A DNA stretch of 64,000 nucleotides, from assembly GCA_948567375.1 (NCBI GenBank), contig OX419758.1, positions 64,757,965 through 64,821,964 of the forward strand, written 5' to 3'. Each line of letters begins with the position of its first letter. Positions within the stretch are counted from its first letter, which is position 1. Positions 13,091 to 27,615 of the stretch are shown here, piece after piece. A model generated the notes under the pieces. It saw nothing but the letters and a program-made list of their open reading frames with translations. It searched no databases and was not told the origin of the DNA. The translations under genes and the position numbers were made by a program. Source of the stretch: Lunularia cruciata (lineage: Eukaryota; Streptophyta; Marchantiopsida; Lunulariales; Lunulariaceae).

Positions 13091-16000
13091 TTTCAGTTCT
13101 CCACCCCAACAGATTAGAGAAATAGCACAGCATAGCAGCAGGAGGAGCTAGGTAGCTAGCCAACTAGCTCTGCTTTCCCAGATCCTAAATTCTGTTTATC
13201 CCTGCCTTTCCCACGCTACTACTAGCACACCAGTCTAGCCATCTACTTTACTGTTGGTTCGATGGCCCCCTTTACTCGATTTCTTTATTGTTTTTGTTCC
13301 CTCATCGAAGAAGACCTCCTCATATGAACGGCCTAGCCTCCATGGAAGTCAGAGTCCATTACGTCCTTTCGCCTCCAGAGAGAATAGAAAATCGATCTTT
13401 CCATGTTTATCTGCCCGCCACCTGGCGCCCTCCACTCAAAAACATTCTCCGTTCATCCGTAATAATACATCACCACTGCCGAAAAGCTGCAATCCCAGAC
13501 CCCTCCCCATCTATCAAACTGCCCGCCTTCGTCATCATCCTCGAGCAGCGGTAAGAAGCATGCTTTACATGATTAGGAAACTTATTATAGGCTTTGCTTT
13601 CATAGTTTATGCTTTTTCGCTCGTGAATGGGATGAAGAGGGGGCCGTGTACTCAAGAGTCAGAACGAAAAGTATAGAATACTTAAGGGTCGTAATTAGTT
13701 TAATAATCAGGGGGAGAAGCCGGCAATTGGACTGTATTATTAGGTTTGAAAAGCATTTGGTTGAAGCTTTCTACCACATGACACAGCCTTGCCTTTACGT
13801 CAAAGCTAATCGACTGCTTTTCTCTTTTTTTAAATAGATAAATCTATTGTTTGCTCCTCATTGAATCGTGACCTTTCCCACAGACAGAAACCCAGTTCAG
13901 CATGTTGACCCCTAATACATTAAGAACTCTCGACCCCATTAGATAAAGTTTTGCTCGTCAATGACTCCCCAAAGTGCAGTTCACAAGCATTTCACTCACC
14001 CAAAAAGTGCTTCCTCTTCAATACATAGTATGGCTCTCCATATATCTCCCTCTCTTTTCAGATACATATCTCCTTTCTCCAAAAGTCCCCCCAATCATTC
14101 ACATTTTTCTACCGGTGATTGTGCTGTTTATGCAAAATGGTTACTTCCTGAGTAATGTAGTGTGTATCGGGATAGCATAGCCAGGAATTAAGTAATGATG
14201 ATGATGATGCTGACTGGAGGCAGTTGCCATGTCATATAAAAGCGATGTTCGATGTAAAGAGCAAACTGTCATGTCATGTAATGTCACGTACTCGAGTGGC
14301 TCCCATAACACGACAGCTCGGGTTAGTTTAGTTTAGTTTACAGTAGTTAGGGTTTCCTCTGACTACTGTATTGCTGTACTTTAGACTTCTTCGTAAACCC
14401 TTCTGTAAGTCTTGACTACAGTACAGTACAGCACAGTGCAGGAGAGTGGTAGGATAGGAGTACTGTGTATCCGGAGGGAACGAAAGTCTTGACAGAAACT
14501 GCAGTATTCTGGTTCTTTTCTTCCCTCCTTCTTTCTTTCTGACTGGGAGAGGAATTCACACTTCCTCTTTCTGCGGATGTGCATATGTGTATGTACGATG
14601 GGCATCCGGACATGCACCAGCCAGACCGAGTCATACAAGTGTGTGACTAGCGACTTGGCTGGCCATACTGTAGCGTTGAAAAAAGACTCCCATAACAGAA
14701 AGAGTTCCCATCCTTTGCTTCCACTTAAACACATCCGTGGGGTCAATCCTTCATTCAGATAATGAACGTCTCGGTCATGAATAGTCTGTTAACTAAGTAT
14801 GAAGTCTACTAAAATGTAACTCAGGACCAAGAGAAAAGCCGAAGACTTATGTCGGGCGATCGAATCCCGGCACTCGCAGGATTTGCCCGTTATCTTGTTA
14901 TCATAAGTTCCTTTGGTCCTATCTCAAACTTCCGTGGTTAAAATGATGAGGGAAGTTTATTTAAGTGGTATGATCCCAGGAAAGTTAGAAGAACATTATC
15001 CTAATTAGATTCTCCAGGAATAGATAGAAACTAAAGCAAATAGAAAACATCCAACAAGGACCCAGACTGGGTCATTAGGGTTTGTGGTGCTTCCTTTGAT
15101 CTCAAGATAACACGAATAGAAAAATACAAAAACCTTTCTCCACCATTCTCTACCGCAATAACCACATCCAAAATCTGAAATTAGCTAGCTGATCAAAACA
15201 TCTTGAAATCATATTAGTACCTCCATATATATCCAGGGCCTCTGTACCTTCCAGTACAGTAACCGCCTTGCCAGTATCTCGATACAAGAGCAGCTAAACG
15301 CAAGCAATCGTTACTATTCGGAGTGATGGAGATTTGTGCTGATCTAGAGGTTCCACATCGATGAGATTCGTGAAAACCAAATAACTATACATTCAATTTC
15401 TGACAACTCTTCTAGGGTGCAATATGGAGTGTACAATAATAATCTTGAGTGGTTAACCGATTCTTAATAAGCTTGTAGACATCTATTCTAGTTCAATTGG
15501 TAAGGGTACTGTAGTCTTTTTTATTTCTAAATCTTGTTTTTATAAAACTGTTATCAAGCAGCTCAACACTCTAGGTATACCAATTACTCGAAAGTTTTCT
15601 AGTCTCTATATTTTAGTCTCGTGAATACTGTGGCTTCCATAATAACAGGAGAAGATTCGCATGTTCTTGTTGTCCATTCAACTGCCTTCACAGTTAAGCA
15701 TCAAGATCCAACTAGAGTAATAATAACAATATTATGTAGCCCTTCACGACCCAGAACGGCTGGAATGTACATTATAAAAAGAATATTTGATCAAAAAGTT
15801 AGAAAGCGAGGAAAAGCTTCAGAAACCCCACATTCCTTTTTTCCCAAACCTTCGTCATTGTTCAAAAGCTTTGTCAAAGTGTAAACCGGGGTTTTTTGAA
15901 AGACCAACTGGAGAAATATAGCAACTGTCCAGTTGGAAGTCGAAATAATCGGTAATATAATCAATTATTGTTTCATTAAAGTAAAGGTTTGACCGGCTAT

Positions 16001-19000
16001 ATGTATTCTGATGTCACCAGTTTTGTTAGCACGTCTCAAAACGTCTGCGGAAGTTGAAATTTCGTATCCCTTACGCAGGTATATATAAATAAATATAGCG
16101 TCATGGAAACTGAAAGACAGGGATTTCTCCACACTTAAACATGGTCATGCCAGAATGGGTGAATGCGAATGGGAAACTTGAGGTTAATTAGGCATTAATC
16201 TCTCGCGAAACTCCATAATGAAGCACCAGTAGAAAAGGACACACATACAGAAGTACTCTAATGTCATATTGATCTTAATTTTTTACTTTGCACATGCTGG
16301 AGGTCTACAAACCAAAATAAAAGTAGTCAACATGGACCAATTTGTTGATACTTGTAGGAGATATTAATCGACCTGTCCTTGATGTTTGTATTTGTTCTTT
16401 TGTACGTAACTACTATAAGTTATTGGTAGAACATCCCTTTGCATAATGTCAAGGGTTTTTCAAAGTGGAAATCTGTGTCTGGGCCTCTTTGGGGAGATTT
16501 CAAAGCCATATAAATAAATTAATTTGTTTACAAGCCGACTGGTATTCGTTCTTGTTTGGTGAAAAGAATTTGAGAAAGTTCAATGAATATTTCTCCTATT
16601 AAATGAGTATCGTGTGGTTCACACAATACTCAGATGTGTAGAACCTCAGATACAGTCTACCCTATACATACATATCGTACAAATTTATAAATTCTAGAAC
16701 AGTATTGATTTCAATCGTCCCTGCTCGGGAACAAAACTTAATGATTCCAAAAATTTTAAGTATAGAGTTTTCCCAAAAAATTAAGTCTTGCTTTTTGTAT
16801 GGTTATTCGCGTGTGGCCTAACTTAGTTGTTCATGGCTGTCTCTCTCTCGATGTATACTTTCTCATGCACAAAATCTAAAATATGATGATTGAGATTTAA
16901 GGTATTAATTTGGCAAATCATAATACAGGTAATTCCACATTTCCTAGAATTTGGTGTTTTGGGTATGCGCACCATGTGTCTAATTAATCTTTATTATTTT
17001 AGAAGAAAAATATCACTCTAGAAAGATCAATATTCTTTACAAATCAGTACATGTTACACTAGAGAAAATGCATTTTCTAAGCAAAACAACATAATGATTT
17101 AGAGTTAAGAGCATATTTTGCAGATACTTATCACCAAGGGTACACATCTTGTCTAATCTGTTTTTTCTTTTCTCGATTCTTTTGAGGGCAAATTGTATTC
17201 AAGCCACACTTCCACCGGAGTATTCCTAATCTGGTTTTCACTTTTCTCTTTTCCTAGTTATGAGATCTTATTAACTTATAACACTTATTTTGCATGAAAT
17301 CTTGTTATGATATTCTCATCAAGTTTTCTCATGTTCAACCTAGATTTTCATCTGTTTCTAGCCGAACCAGTCCTAGTTCAACTCTATTTAATAGGAAAAT
17401 TTATTTTACCTTCAAAATACCACTTTTATGAAAGCCTTACCTCTCGAAACTTTCTAGCGTCTCAATGAATAGATCAGGTTACTCCAGAGGCTATTCATAT
17501 ATAGCGTCGGGCGTATTGTGAAGATTCGAGAAGTTTTAAGTTCGTATTGATTTGGATTTATTATTATTATTAGTACCTCCAGAGATGTTTTATTACAGTC
17601 AGAAGAGAACCAGCATTATATCCAATCTTTGACCACTTCGATGCCTTCAACGTACTTGAGCTGTCAATTCAAGATGAGAATGGTTATGCCATAGAAAGTC
17701 AATCTATGTATAATGTTATTCAGACTTTTGGCTCTTGCTTATTCTGAAAAAGCATATACTATAATATTCAGCCACCTGAATATTCAACCAAATTATATGA
17801 TGTACTAAAGCAGATAACCTATGATGATCTCGACAGTTTTGATCCAAAGCATATGTTTTTCAGTCTTAAAGACCGACATTATGTTTTTAATTTTAAAATC
17901 GTTGTTGTTACCGATGAGCTATTAACTTTTGATTATGGACCCGGTGCCATGGTCCCCACCCAGTTCTGAAAATATATGTCTGATGAATCAAAAAGAGGCT
18001 AATTTGGTGCTTGAGCATTTAATTAAAAAATGGTTACGTACCCTAGAGAAATGTATCGGACGAAGAGTTAATATAAATGCACGCTGCACCGGAAGCGAAG
18101 GAGAAGGGCTCCGTAAGGAGGGGAAAGCAGTGACGGGCTGACGGTCGCAGGAAGGGACTGCGATAGGACTTGTCCTGCAGTACTGTATAGGTACCACAAT
18201 GATTGGATCTTTCTGTAGGTCAGTCGGTGTGACAGGGAGGACATCCACGTGTCAAGCATTCTGTTGCCGGGCGTGGAAGGAGGTCCGGTCAGGACCGACA
18301 ATCCCTCCGTTGTGTTACTGACCTGTTCCGTTATTAGCGAGACATGCATCTAGAACCTCGGAGAGGGAAACATGTATGGCATTCATGCCATAATGTCATG
18401 TGTATGGCATATGATGGCCTTTATAGACGATCCTTCCGCTACGTATAGACTACAGTTTATTATGCCGTACTGGATGTTTCCCAGTTCCCCACTTGAGGAA
18501 CTCTTTCTCGGTTTGGACGTACCAGCCACATCTTGATTGACATGTTGTCACTGAGATTCTCTTCGGATAATACGATACTCTTATGGTAGAAATTCCTACT
18601 GCCGGTCTTCTTCCCGTTATCCTCTTTGTCTCAGGAACAAGACTTTCCGCCTTTGCTGTACAGTACTTAGGAAGCCTGAGCGTTCGTTGTGCTGAGCGCG
18701 ATGAAGACCTCCGACTTCATGCCAGAATCTCCGTCGCAGCTGCAAACTTTTATTGGTGATTAAATTTAGAAGCGACAAAGATTACTGGTAACTAACCAGA
18801 TTCTTCAGGTGAAAGAAGTGTACTGTACAGTGCAAGCACCGAGATTCTTCATTCCACCCACCTTGTGTGTCTAGGCACATGGTAATAGTGACGTTTCAAT
18901 GCTACCTTTCTACGGTAGAAAGCTCCTACAGTACTTTGCCTTCTTTTAATCAGCTGTGATGAGTTACAAGAAGAAGCACCGGCGACACATCTGCACACCT

Positions 19001-19644
19001 CAAAGGAAGGATCTCCTCCACCAACTGGAGTGTTTCTTCGATGCAACCCACAAAGGGACCAAGATCGAACCAGACTTTTACTCCTTGAAACTGGATTACC
19101 GGTTACAATAACACACACGATGAACATATACAGTAGTTTACAATCCGCAGGTAATCACGACGTACTTCATGTAGGGCAAAGGAGAACCTCCAATACTATG
19201 TACGATGAAGGGCTGCATCTTCTCTTTCAACGTCCGGTCTTCAATTTCGACACCCACAGTACAGTACAGTTCATCTCTAAATTGACGGCTGCGGGGCATC
19301 TTGAGGACGGGCATCTTGAGGACCACCTCAAGATAGGGATACGACCCTACCCGACCCGACCCGACACAAGGCGTTAGATGGTGAGTGCCGAGAAGGACCT
19401 GTAGATTTCACATTACTATGATTGGAAAGAATGTTCACTTGTACACTCCGATTTGATATCCACCGGTCCTACCACAATTAAGAAAATACTGCGGTCCGAT
19501 CAGTCGACGGCGAAACAGAGTTCACAGAGTTGTTTCTTTACCCTTTCCGCTATTTCCTACTACCGCTCCGGTATGAGATAAGATGATCGCTCCGCCAAGT
19601 TATCATCCGCGAGAGGGGCTGCGGCTGACCCAGGGGTTTACTAC

Positions 19645-19671
19645 GGCTGCGCACTTCCACAGTGCGCAGCC
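19645..19671. repeat. Perfect 11-bp hairpin, 5-nt loop
   Basis: GGCTGCGCACT is followed after TCCAC by its exact reverse complement AGTGCGCAGCC. The arms are GC-rich within a moderately AT-rich region, so a stable stem is expected in single strands. Role unknown; it is not next to a recognised gene end. Confidence 0.9.
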
Positions 19672-22600
19672 GCACGATAGTAGGGTTTACGCGATCGGAT
19701 CCACACATGACAAACCTGCTGGGTGCCCGTCCAATCTAAACCCAACCCAGGTTTCGGGTCGCGAGATTGCCTGGCCCGAGAGGTCGACGCGCATAGTCTT
19801 GTTCGGAATCCGCCATATATGGGTGGTTGATATCCCCGTCCATGCATCGTTCTGTACAAAAACATCCCTGGTTGATGTCCCTGTCCTTAAAAAGTAAGTC
19901 ATTGCTTACCAGGGTGTTGGACATGTACGTGGTCGATGCCACTGTGCATAGCAGCCTCAACCTCCCTTGCGTTGCTTTTCAGTGTACTGTACTTTGGAAT
20001 AGATATGATACCGACTTTTTCTCGGATATTTTTAAGCCCTTCGAGGGATTGAATACTGAGCACTGCACGAATTGGCATCTGCATTGGCCTATAGGGACAT
20101 TCGTCAGGTTGTACCGAGAAGACGTAGGCAAATTTTTCGTAGTTTAGATCCAAGATTTGGGGCACAGGGGGTTTTTGACAGCGTTTGAGATTGCAGCAAT
20201 GTACTCCTAAAAGTATTGTCGCGATGTGTGTTGGAACTAGTTTGGTTGATATGGCCCCAACAGGTCCATGCTTAGTCACAGGAAAAGAAGAAGGAAATAT
20301 GATAATCACCATGGTGGGATCAGGAAAAGCCAGGAAAGATGTCTCAAACTGGCGGAAAAATGGAGATGAGGCTAGCCGGCTACAAAAACAAATGCCAAAA
20401 GAGTTAGTAATCGACCATTGCATTGAACAAGCATCTAGTAAGTAAAGGTGTTCAGTTGGTCAGCTTTCAGTTGGTCGCCTTTGGGGCTATTATTATTAGC
20501 ATGTCATATAGAAGACAGGTAGATCCATGTCTGCTATTAAGGTATCTAGGAGGTTTTATGTGAAAGAAATAGCTAGAAATATGAACGAGAGAAGAAGCTT
20601 GCTTTAAACTGGAGTCTATGATCTCTTCCTTTGCATGCAGGTCATGATCATGGATGCCGGCCAACAAAGTATTCCCCAGCTCCAAAGATTCAACTTTGCA
20701 GTATTATTTTATCATTATAAAAATTACCGTGGATGTCCTCGTACTACGCTTTCACTACAATTGTAGACTTAATAGCAAACAAATGTAAAGATTGGACCAA
20801 AACATGACAGACGCATGAGTGAGTTTGCTGTGTGATTGGGTCAGAAGATAATGATGCTCTATGCTCCAGAGAGAGAATAACCCCAGATTGGTGTCTATTT
20901 CCGCATGAAGTAAAAAGTTGATCTCGGCTTTCCACGTGAGATGTTAGTTTCTTTCCAGATGAAAAAGAAGATCTTCACATGGAATTCAATTTATTCTATG
21001 CAGAGAATTTTCACAAAAGGTCCTTCAGGGTAGGCTCTGAAGGATGACTACAAATGAGTACCCTCGTAAATTTCTAGATACTTTCAAGTCATTGACTAGA
21101 GAAACCTGGGACATTGTACATTTTGGGTCCTGAATGGACTCCTCAACCATGACTTTCGACACAAAGATCAAGGTTTCGTTAGCTGTGCATGTGATCTCGT
21201 TTCCGGATGCAATGGAAGTGGTAAAAAGTTCTCTTCAAATTCTTTCGTTTCCGCGAAGGAACCCGTAGACGGTTCGTGTTCGGCTGTGTGCTCTACCCAG
21301 AACCACTCCGATTCATATGCATAAAAAAATATATCAACAGTGGCAAGCACTGCAATGTCTCCTTCTCACGGGAAACCTTTTCTCGAAAAAAATATTCCCA
21401 GCGACTCAAAAGCTGAGAAGAACAAGTGAGACTATACATCAGTACAGTATTATCTTGTTTCAGACCAAGTCTGTAACCCCACGTCAGATCCTATTGTCGA
21501 GTTTTTGATTACGATCACCATTTAGAAAATCCACTTCTCGTAAACCCTTTCTAGCGATAAAGATGCGGCATAAAGATGCCTCAGAAAAGATGCGGCATAA
21601 TCTCCTCCTCGAGGGAATGTTCCGCATATATTATTACTTTGTTAATCAGACTGAGATACGGTTTTTACCTCAGGATACATTATGGGAAGATCAAATTTCT
21701 CATCAAGAAGATGACGTTGCTTCTGTTGATTCATCTTTACATAACCCGAGCGTGTGAGGGGATACTCATGTTCAGGGTTGAAAAAGTGGCAATTATCAAA
21801 ATCATAGGGACTGATACGACTCGAAGAAATATCGTCCTGTCATGTGGGTTCAAGAAGAGAAGATTACGAGGATCAGCCATAAATTTGAGTCTGAGATCGC
21901 TGTAGCACCAGTACGCTGTTTAAACTCAAAATCTTCTACTCAATGTTGGATCGATAACATTGTATCCAGAACATACCGCAACATAGATATTCATGAAAAT
22001 CATACTGCGATACTAATTACTAAATTGGATGCTGAATATCATTATATGTGGTCGATAGGAGCTTCCAGAAAGTCCACTTCAGCGCTCAGAGACCGGAAGG
22101 ACTAGGGGTCAAGCTTGTGACGATCCGTATGAAAATGTGCACTGGTCTGCTATAAAGGCGAATTCACGTATTATGCCTTTAGTTTCTTTGTGCTTGTCTC
22201 TTTTAAGAAAAAAGAATCCTGAGAGTTTTTCCGATTGGCGTGAAAGTTTTGCTGTTCTTTGTCAAAATCAACTATTTTCATGCCGTCTTGTCCTTTAACG
22301 GATATGACTCTCTGAACGTTTCCCTAACCAAAAGACCTCGCCACTTTTCCTAAAATGCTGTTTGTATGCTTTTCTTCAAGTGTATGCGACCTTCTTACAG
22401 TGATAAAACTAGTATATAAGATATGTTAATAAGCAAATGACTATTCTACCGAGTATCTAGGAATACATGTGATGAATAATCTGAAGTTACATCTATTCTG
22501 TCATGTTGCTAAGGAGTGGAATAATTTGTCCCTTTCTTGAGATATTTTTGGAACAGTGGTTGACTTACGCATGTAGCCATGAGAATATGGTAAAAGTGTC

Positions 22601-23792
22601 TCCGTCATTGTCCATCTAGCAACTGAGATCTTGAGAGTAGATGGTATAATATATCAAATTCTAGATCCTCATTATTCTCTGAACCCACTAGTTTCTGCCA
22701 CGATGCTCACCACAGCTTTGCTAGAACCTTGCGATATACAGTCGGATAATAAAAGCTTCAATCACCTGCGAAAATCTTCCTCCACCTTAGGGTCTCGGCT
22801 CCTCTAGGCCATTCACTGACACATACGCCAAACGGGGGCAGTGAGATCGAGAAATACTCTCAGTCAGCATCGGTAATGGTCTGTAGGAGTATAAACATAG
22901 ATGCATGCTTTGAATGCCAACGATACAGATCGTGGAACAACAAGGGGGAAGTCATAATGAAGTCGATGAATGGGAGGTAAAGAAGCCACCATATTCCTTC
23001 TTCCATCACCAGTCTACATCCTCAAGCGAATCATACATTGAAGAAATAAGTCGGAACCTGATCCTCAAGAATGGTGAGCAGGTACACAATTGGCACTCTA
23101 AACTCTTGACACATGATGCGATGAGTCTTCTGATATAGCTACATTCTGCAATACGTATCCTTTGGGGATTGGGATCCATGAGCGAAAGTAGTACATAAGT
23201 CATAATACGAGTTGAGTTGGTGAGTTTTCAACAGAAATGCAAAGCTTGGTACTAAGATATTGGAACAAAAAGACTAGACCAACCACTCAGATCACTCACT
23301 ACGCCGCCGAAAATCGTACTAAGATAAAGCATCATTTTATATCTGTTATTTCTAATATTGTAATAGCGTAATATCATCTCCTGCATGAAAGAGTTCGATA
23401 CACAAGACGCGCTGTAACCATGCAATGCCTTGAGACCTCAGAATTCGGATTCAGAGTCTTCCCGGTAAGATAATTTATGCTCAACTGATGTTACCGGATT
23501 TTGAAGTGCCAAATTCACAACATACAATCTTTACTGTAATTGACTTGATGCTGTTCCTGTTTTTAATCGCTCTGTTGTGGGAGAGGAAGTGTACAGTAAG
23601 TGTCATGAAAGAGTCGGTAAAAATCTTTTCGCCGTTTCGCACAGGGACAAACTCATGTGCGCATTGTGGAGGGTCAAGTTTTAGAAGAGTGTATATTCAA
23701 GAAATCAAAGGGCAACTTGTCGTTTTAGGGTGTATGTTTAAGTCGGAGACTACCTATTCCTTTCCTTTCATAGTTCATGTTCCTTTTATCTC

Positions 23793-23814
23793 ATATATAT
23801 ATATATATATATAT
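23793..23814. repeat. (AT)n microsatellite
   Basis: Eleven uninterrupted AT dinucleotides in non-coding DNA. Confidence 0.95.
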
Positions 23815-24309
23815 GGCACTCATGGGTTTTCGAGCAGGGTACTAACACTTGTTCAGTTATTTTGGCGCTGCGTGAGACATTGATGAATGATGAAGTAGCA
23901 TGTGTTTTAGTGGAGGTTTATTATGCTCACCTTCTGTTTTCCTCAGTTTGTTTAGTGTCTTAGCACTCAAGGTGTCCATTGCGCCTGTGGTGATATACTC
24001 TATCCAGTTGAAGCTGAAGCCTAGAGACCATCCACTCTCTCCCTCTTCGCTCCAAGTCACATTTGCTTCATAGGTCATATACCTGTTTTCTGTATTGTCT
24101 GATTGGTTTAATTTTACTTAATTTTACAACTTATCTATTTCACTACATGCTTTACTTAGCACTGAGGTTTATCTATTCTCTGCCGCTGTTGATCAAGATA
24201 TATTGATATTTGGTTTGTGCTTAAAATCTCATTTAACATGTTAGATTCTTTACCTTATTTAGGGTTTCATTGCTCATCTTGAGTTTCACATATCGCATTT
24301 ACATTTCAT

Positions 24310-24385
24310 ATGCACACCATTGCAAGTAATGAGTTCTGGATCCCTCGTTGGAAGAATGGCTTCTGCTGTCATGTCTGAAAGTATA
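24310..24385 (+). repeat. Interspersed repeat, copy 3 (gag-start-like)
   Basis: Contains AATGAGTTCTGGATCCCTCG followed by a diverged AAGAATGGCTTCTGCTGTCATG. It is the most diverged of the three copies (others near 481 and 11857). The upstream ~200 bp is T-rich like the leader of the 11.6-11.85 kb copy. Confidence 0.5.
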
Positions 24386-26699
24386 TTTATTTATTTATTT
24401 GTATTTATTCATATTTGATAGATGGCATTGTAGTTCACATTGATAGTAGCGCAAATGTACACTTACTGACTTGTCCAAACACTTCAGGGATTACAACTGA
24501 CATGGAGGAAAACAAGATATAGAAAGTTAAACTACCGGCTCACTTGCATCCATTGTTCATAAGAAAAGTGGAGCGTCTGTTGAGTAAAAGTTGTAATTGC
24601 TATGACAAGAGAGTCATTGGTATATGAACGATCAACATATACAATAGGGGGTTTCAGTTCTGAAAGATATGGAATGCTAATGGATATGGAACATGTGCTT
24701 TCAATTCTCCGACAGGACCCATAACCAAAAAGTCATGTAAAAATGAATGACCAATAAAGTTTAGTAACAAGCTATCAAAGGTTATGATGGATCGTTTCAT
24801 AATTGGGAGGTTTGGGGCAAGAGTCTCAAGTCAAGTGTATTAATGAAAACCTATCTAAATATGTCATATGTCATCATTTAAAATATGGAAACAGGTGCAC
24901 GTGTTATAGATGGGATTCAAACACTCATGGTAAGAGCAAGAGTACATGAGGAGGGTTTTTGGTGCAATAGAGGATATGCTTGCAAAAGCAAGAGCAAGAG
25001 AAAAGGTGAAAATGAAGGAGTAAATGCACTAGATGAGAGAGAGAATTGCACAAGAGGAGGAGATCATTGAAAACAACTCCAAAGTATTGCACAACACTGA
25101 AACTTTTGCTCAAGACATGGCCAGCCATACCAAATTGAGGACTGAATTGTTGGAAGTGAGAGAGGTGCCAGTTAGCTCAGATTGATGCTCTCAAAGCCAC
25201 TAAAATAGAAAAACTAAAGGTAGAGGTTGAGCCAAGATCAAAAATTGAGAAATTTAAATTTAAGGAGAGGGTTCCCAAAAAAAAAAGCAACAATACTAAA
25301 TGACTTTAAAATTAGCCCGAGCCGAAAAGACAACCTTGGAAGTCAAGAGCCTTATGAGTATGCTTGCTTCTTTAGAAAAAAATGGGACTGAAACAACTTG
25401 CTATGAAATGTGGAGCAATCACCCAAAATATCTTATATCTTATATCCAATTATGTCATTGATTTACTTTTGTAAACATTGCAAAGTTTGAAATAATGCAT
25501 TTTTGTGTTATAATGGAAATGGTTTTTGAATTTTTGTGTTTAATATTGAATGGATTTGTTCAATAAAGGAGCCTTGGTGTTATTGCAAATTGATGGGTTT
25601 GCTTTCTCCCATTTGGGATTTGCTTGTATTTTTTCAGAAGCAAAATTGCATGGAGTCGTTCATGGTTGTGTAGTGTACTCGTGGGCTTGAATGGGGCTAG
25701 GGCTAGGGCTTGGGCTTGCTTGTGAGTGGTGTGGGTTTGCTTGGAAAAGGAATGGAGTCTCTCATGGTGTCAAATGGGTTCACTCGTGGACTTGAACAGG
25801 GCTTGTGGTCACTCATGAGTGGTGTGGCTTTGCTCGGAAAAGGAATGGGCAAGATGTGCAAAGCATTTTGAGTTTTAGAGTGTTTTTAAAATGTCCAATC
25901 AAATATTGATAAACTCTTAATGCTCTACTTGTAATCATGATGTAAGGCTTTAAGTGTTTCTATACATTATTGTTTAATGTATAGTCTTTCTATACTTAGT
26001 ATTTAAATAAATAAATAAATATATATATATAGTGTTTTTGTTATGTGTGTTGCCATATAGTGTTTCTATATTTAGTGTTTGATACTTACCATTTAATGTA
26101 TAGTGTTTTTGTAAAGTGTTTCTATACTTAGGGTTGCTATTATGTTATGTGTGAAGCTATACTTTAAGGCTTTGTGTTTCTAAATGTTTTATACTTTTGA
26201 GACAATTCTCTGAATTTTTGGGTGCCTCTTTATCTTGATATATTCCAATATTATATGGGTTGCCTAGCAAAAATGGTTTTTTATTCAACAAAATCTATAG
26301 TAGAGTTAGATCTCCAAGGGTGATTGTCACACGCAACAAGGTTAAGACACTTTGAAGCAATTTATACACCTTGTTGCATTGCAATAAACCAACCTTGTTA
26401 GTATTTACAAGTAACAATTGTATCTAGAGAATGCTACTAAATAAAGGAGAAAGATGACTTCCAACCATGTATCAATCAATTAACACCTACAAAGAATGCA
26501 AGTTATCATATGGAAGGGAATGATGATTTACATTGTTTGAATCAACAACTCAATGTCTAACTTTTTTCACAACTGTTTAAATGAAGAATTCATCATAATA
26601 AAATACAAAATTTTACAAGTGGTCATAATATAATACAAAAGATTACAAGTGGTCATGATATAATGTCATATAATAACATAAGTATCCTATGGTGTATCT
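24386..26699. other. AT-rich degenerate repeat region
   Basis: No intact gene. 24885-25290 reads as lysine- and glutamate-rich fragments in shifting frames, resembling a decayed coiled-coil ORF. A ~102-bp near-tandem duplication starts at 25649 and 25752 (both ATGGAGTC...CATGG). 26020-26200 repeats TAGTGTTT and TTTCTATA motifs. The whole looks like old transposon-derived DNA. Confidence 0.5.
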
Positions 26700-27032
26700 T
26701 GAGAGGATGGAGGGGAAGTAGGAGGAGGTGCTCTAGTTTGATGCACTCCAAGGAATCATCAAGCCGCCTAACTATGGGTTGATGGATCTACACAAGATTA
26801 TAACACCACATACATTCCCACTCCTCCTGATGGCTCATAGGAAGATCCTGCAAGGATGCAACTAAAGTCTTCTATGGATCAACATTGTAGTTCCTAGGTC
26901 TGCTCAATATCCACTCCTCAATGAGGAACTCTATAACCAAGCAAGGGTTGGTCTAGTTCTCTCTAGGGATGTACTAAGGATATATAGTAATGAAAGACTT
27001 GCATTGACTATCTGCATGTAAGTATGAGTGAA
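26700..27032 (-). pseudogene. Distal part of an older minus-strand ORF split by the chromovirus
   Basis: Read on the minus strand from 27032 leftward this segment is open for about 38 codons (beginning HTYMQIVNASL) before the first TAG, and continues as an interrupted frame (LRSGY, ADLGT). It is in frame with the minus-strand ORF at 33317-33560 once the 6.28-kb insertion and one GTGAA copy are removed. The protein family is not recognised; an old transposon gene is most likely. Confidence 0.5.
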
Positions 27033-27614
27033 TGTAATACCAAGAGCTAGCCATATGATCTAGATGTGAAATTTGGTTTGGTAACATCTAGAATGATGTT
27101 ATACATGATGGTCAAAATAGATAAGATATAAGTATCACCAAAATAGTACTTCTACTAATAGAGTAGGAACCGAAATATGCCTCAAATCTTTGAAGGCAAT
27201 TTTGGAGGCCTAAACGGATGAATTAGGCCTCAAATATGTGCAGATTCCCCCCCAATGGAGGAAAGGCTGGCCTTCCCTCCCCCCTACTTTGTCTCGTCGA
27301 GAGCTTTACAACGGTACCTTACTCACATGATTCTGAGATTCCTACAAGAAGATTCCCTAAAAGATTCCCTCTGGTCAAAGCTTGTTTGACCAACCAGATA
27401 TGACCTAGACCAGACATGTCACCCATCCAAGTAAGTAATCCAAGGGTGGAGCTTGCTGACATGTCACCTATCTGTGTCCTTAATCCTATGGTGTAGCTTC
27501 CTTGGAGGAGATCCTCTTTGTCTATATAATAAAGAGAAGGTGCTCCCTTGGGGCATCGATTGTTTGAGTGTGCAATCTGTGTTTTCTCTCTTCTCTTGTC
27601 CTTGGAGTATTACA
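27033..27614 (+). repeat. 5' LTR
   Basis: Starts TGTAATACC and ends ATTACA, giving the TG...CA ends usual for LTRs. A TATA-like CTATATAATAAA lies about 90 bp before the end and is a plausible promoter. Confidence 0.95.
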
Positions 27615-27615
27615 A

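Larger units (their letters stand above)
13091..24289. other. Gene-poor AT-rich spacer
   Basis: No gene is recognisable over about 11 kb. ORFs up to ~174 codons (for example 19899-20423 minus) lack family resemblance and overlap ORFs on the other strand. The interval contains simple runs (GATGATGAT near 14200, repeated TTTAG near 14325, AT dinucleotides at 23793-23814) and a perfect hairpin at 19645-19671. 14.8-18.0 kb is particularly AT-rich. Confidence 0.6.

Noticed and set aside
14855-14885. tRNA-like GATCGAATCCCGG segment
   Set aside because: It resembles a T-arm, but the stem does not pair properly, the loop is not TTCGAAT-like, and no acceptor or anticodon arms are found nearby.
19899-20423. 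174-codon minus-strand ORF
   Set aside because: Overlapped by plus-strand ORFs of similar quality and without recognisable motifs.
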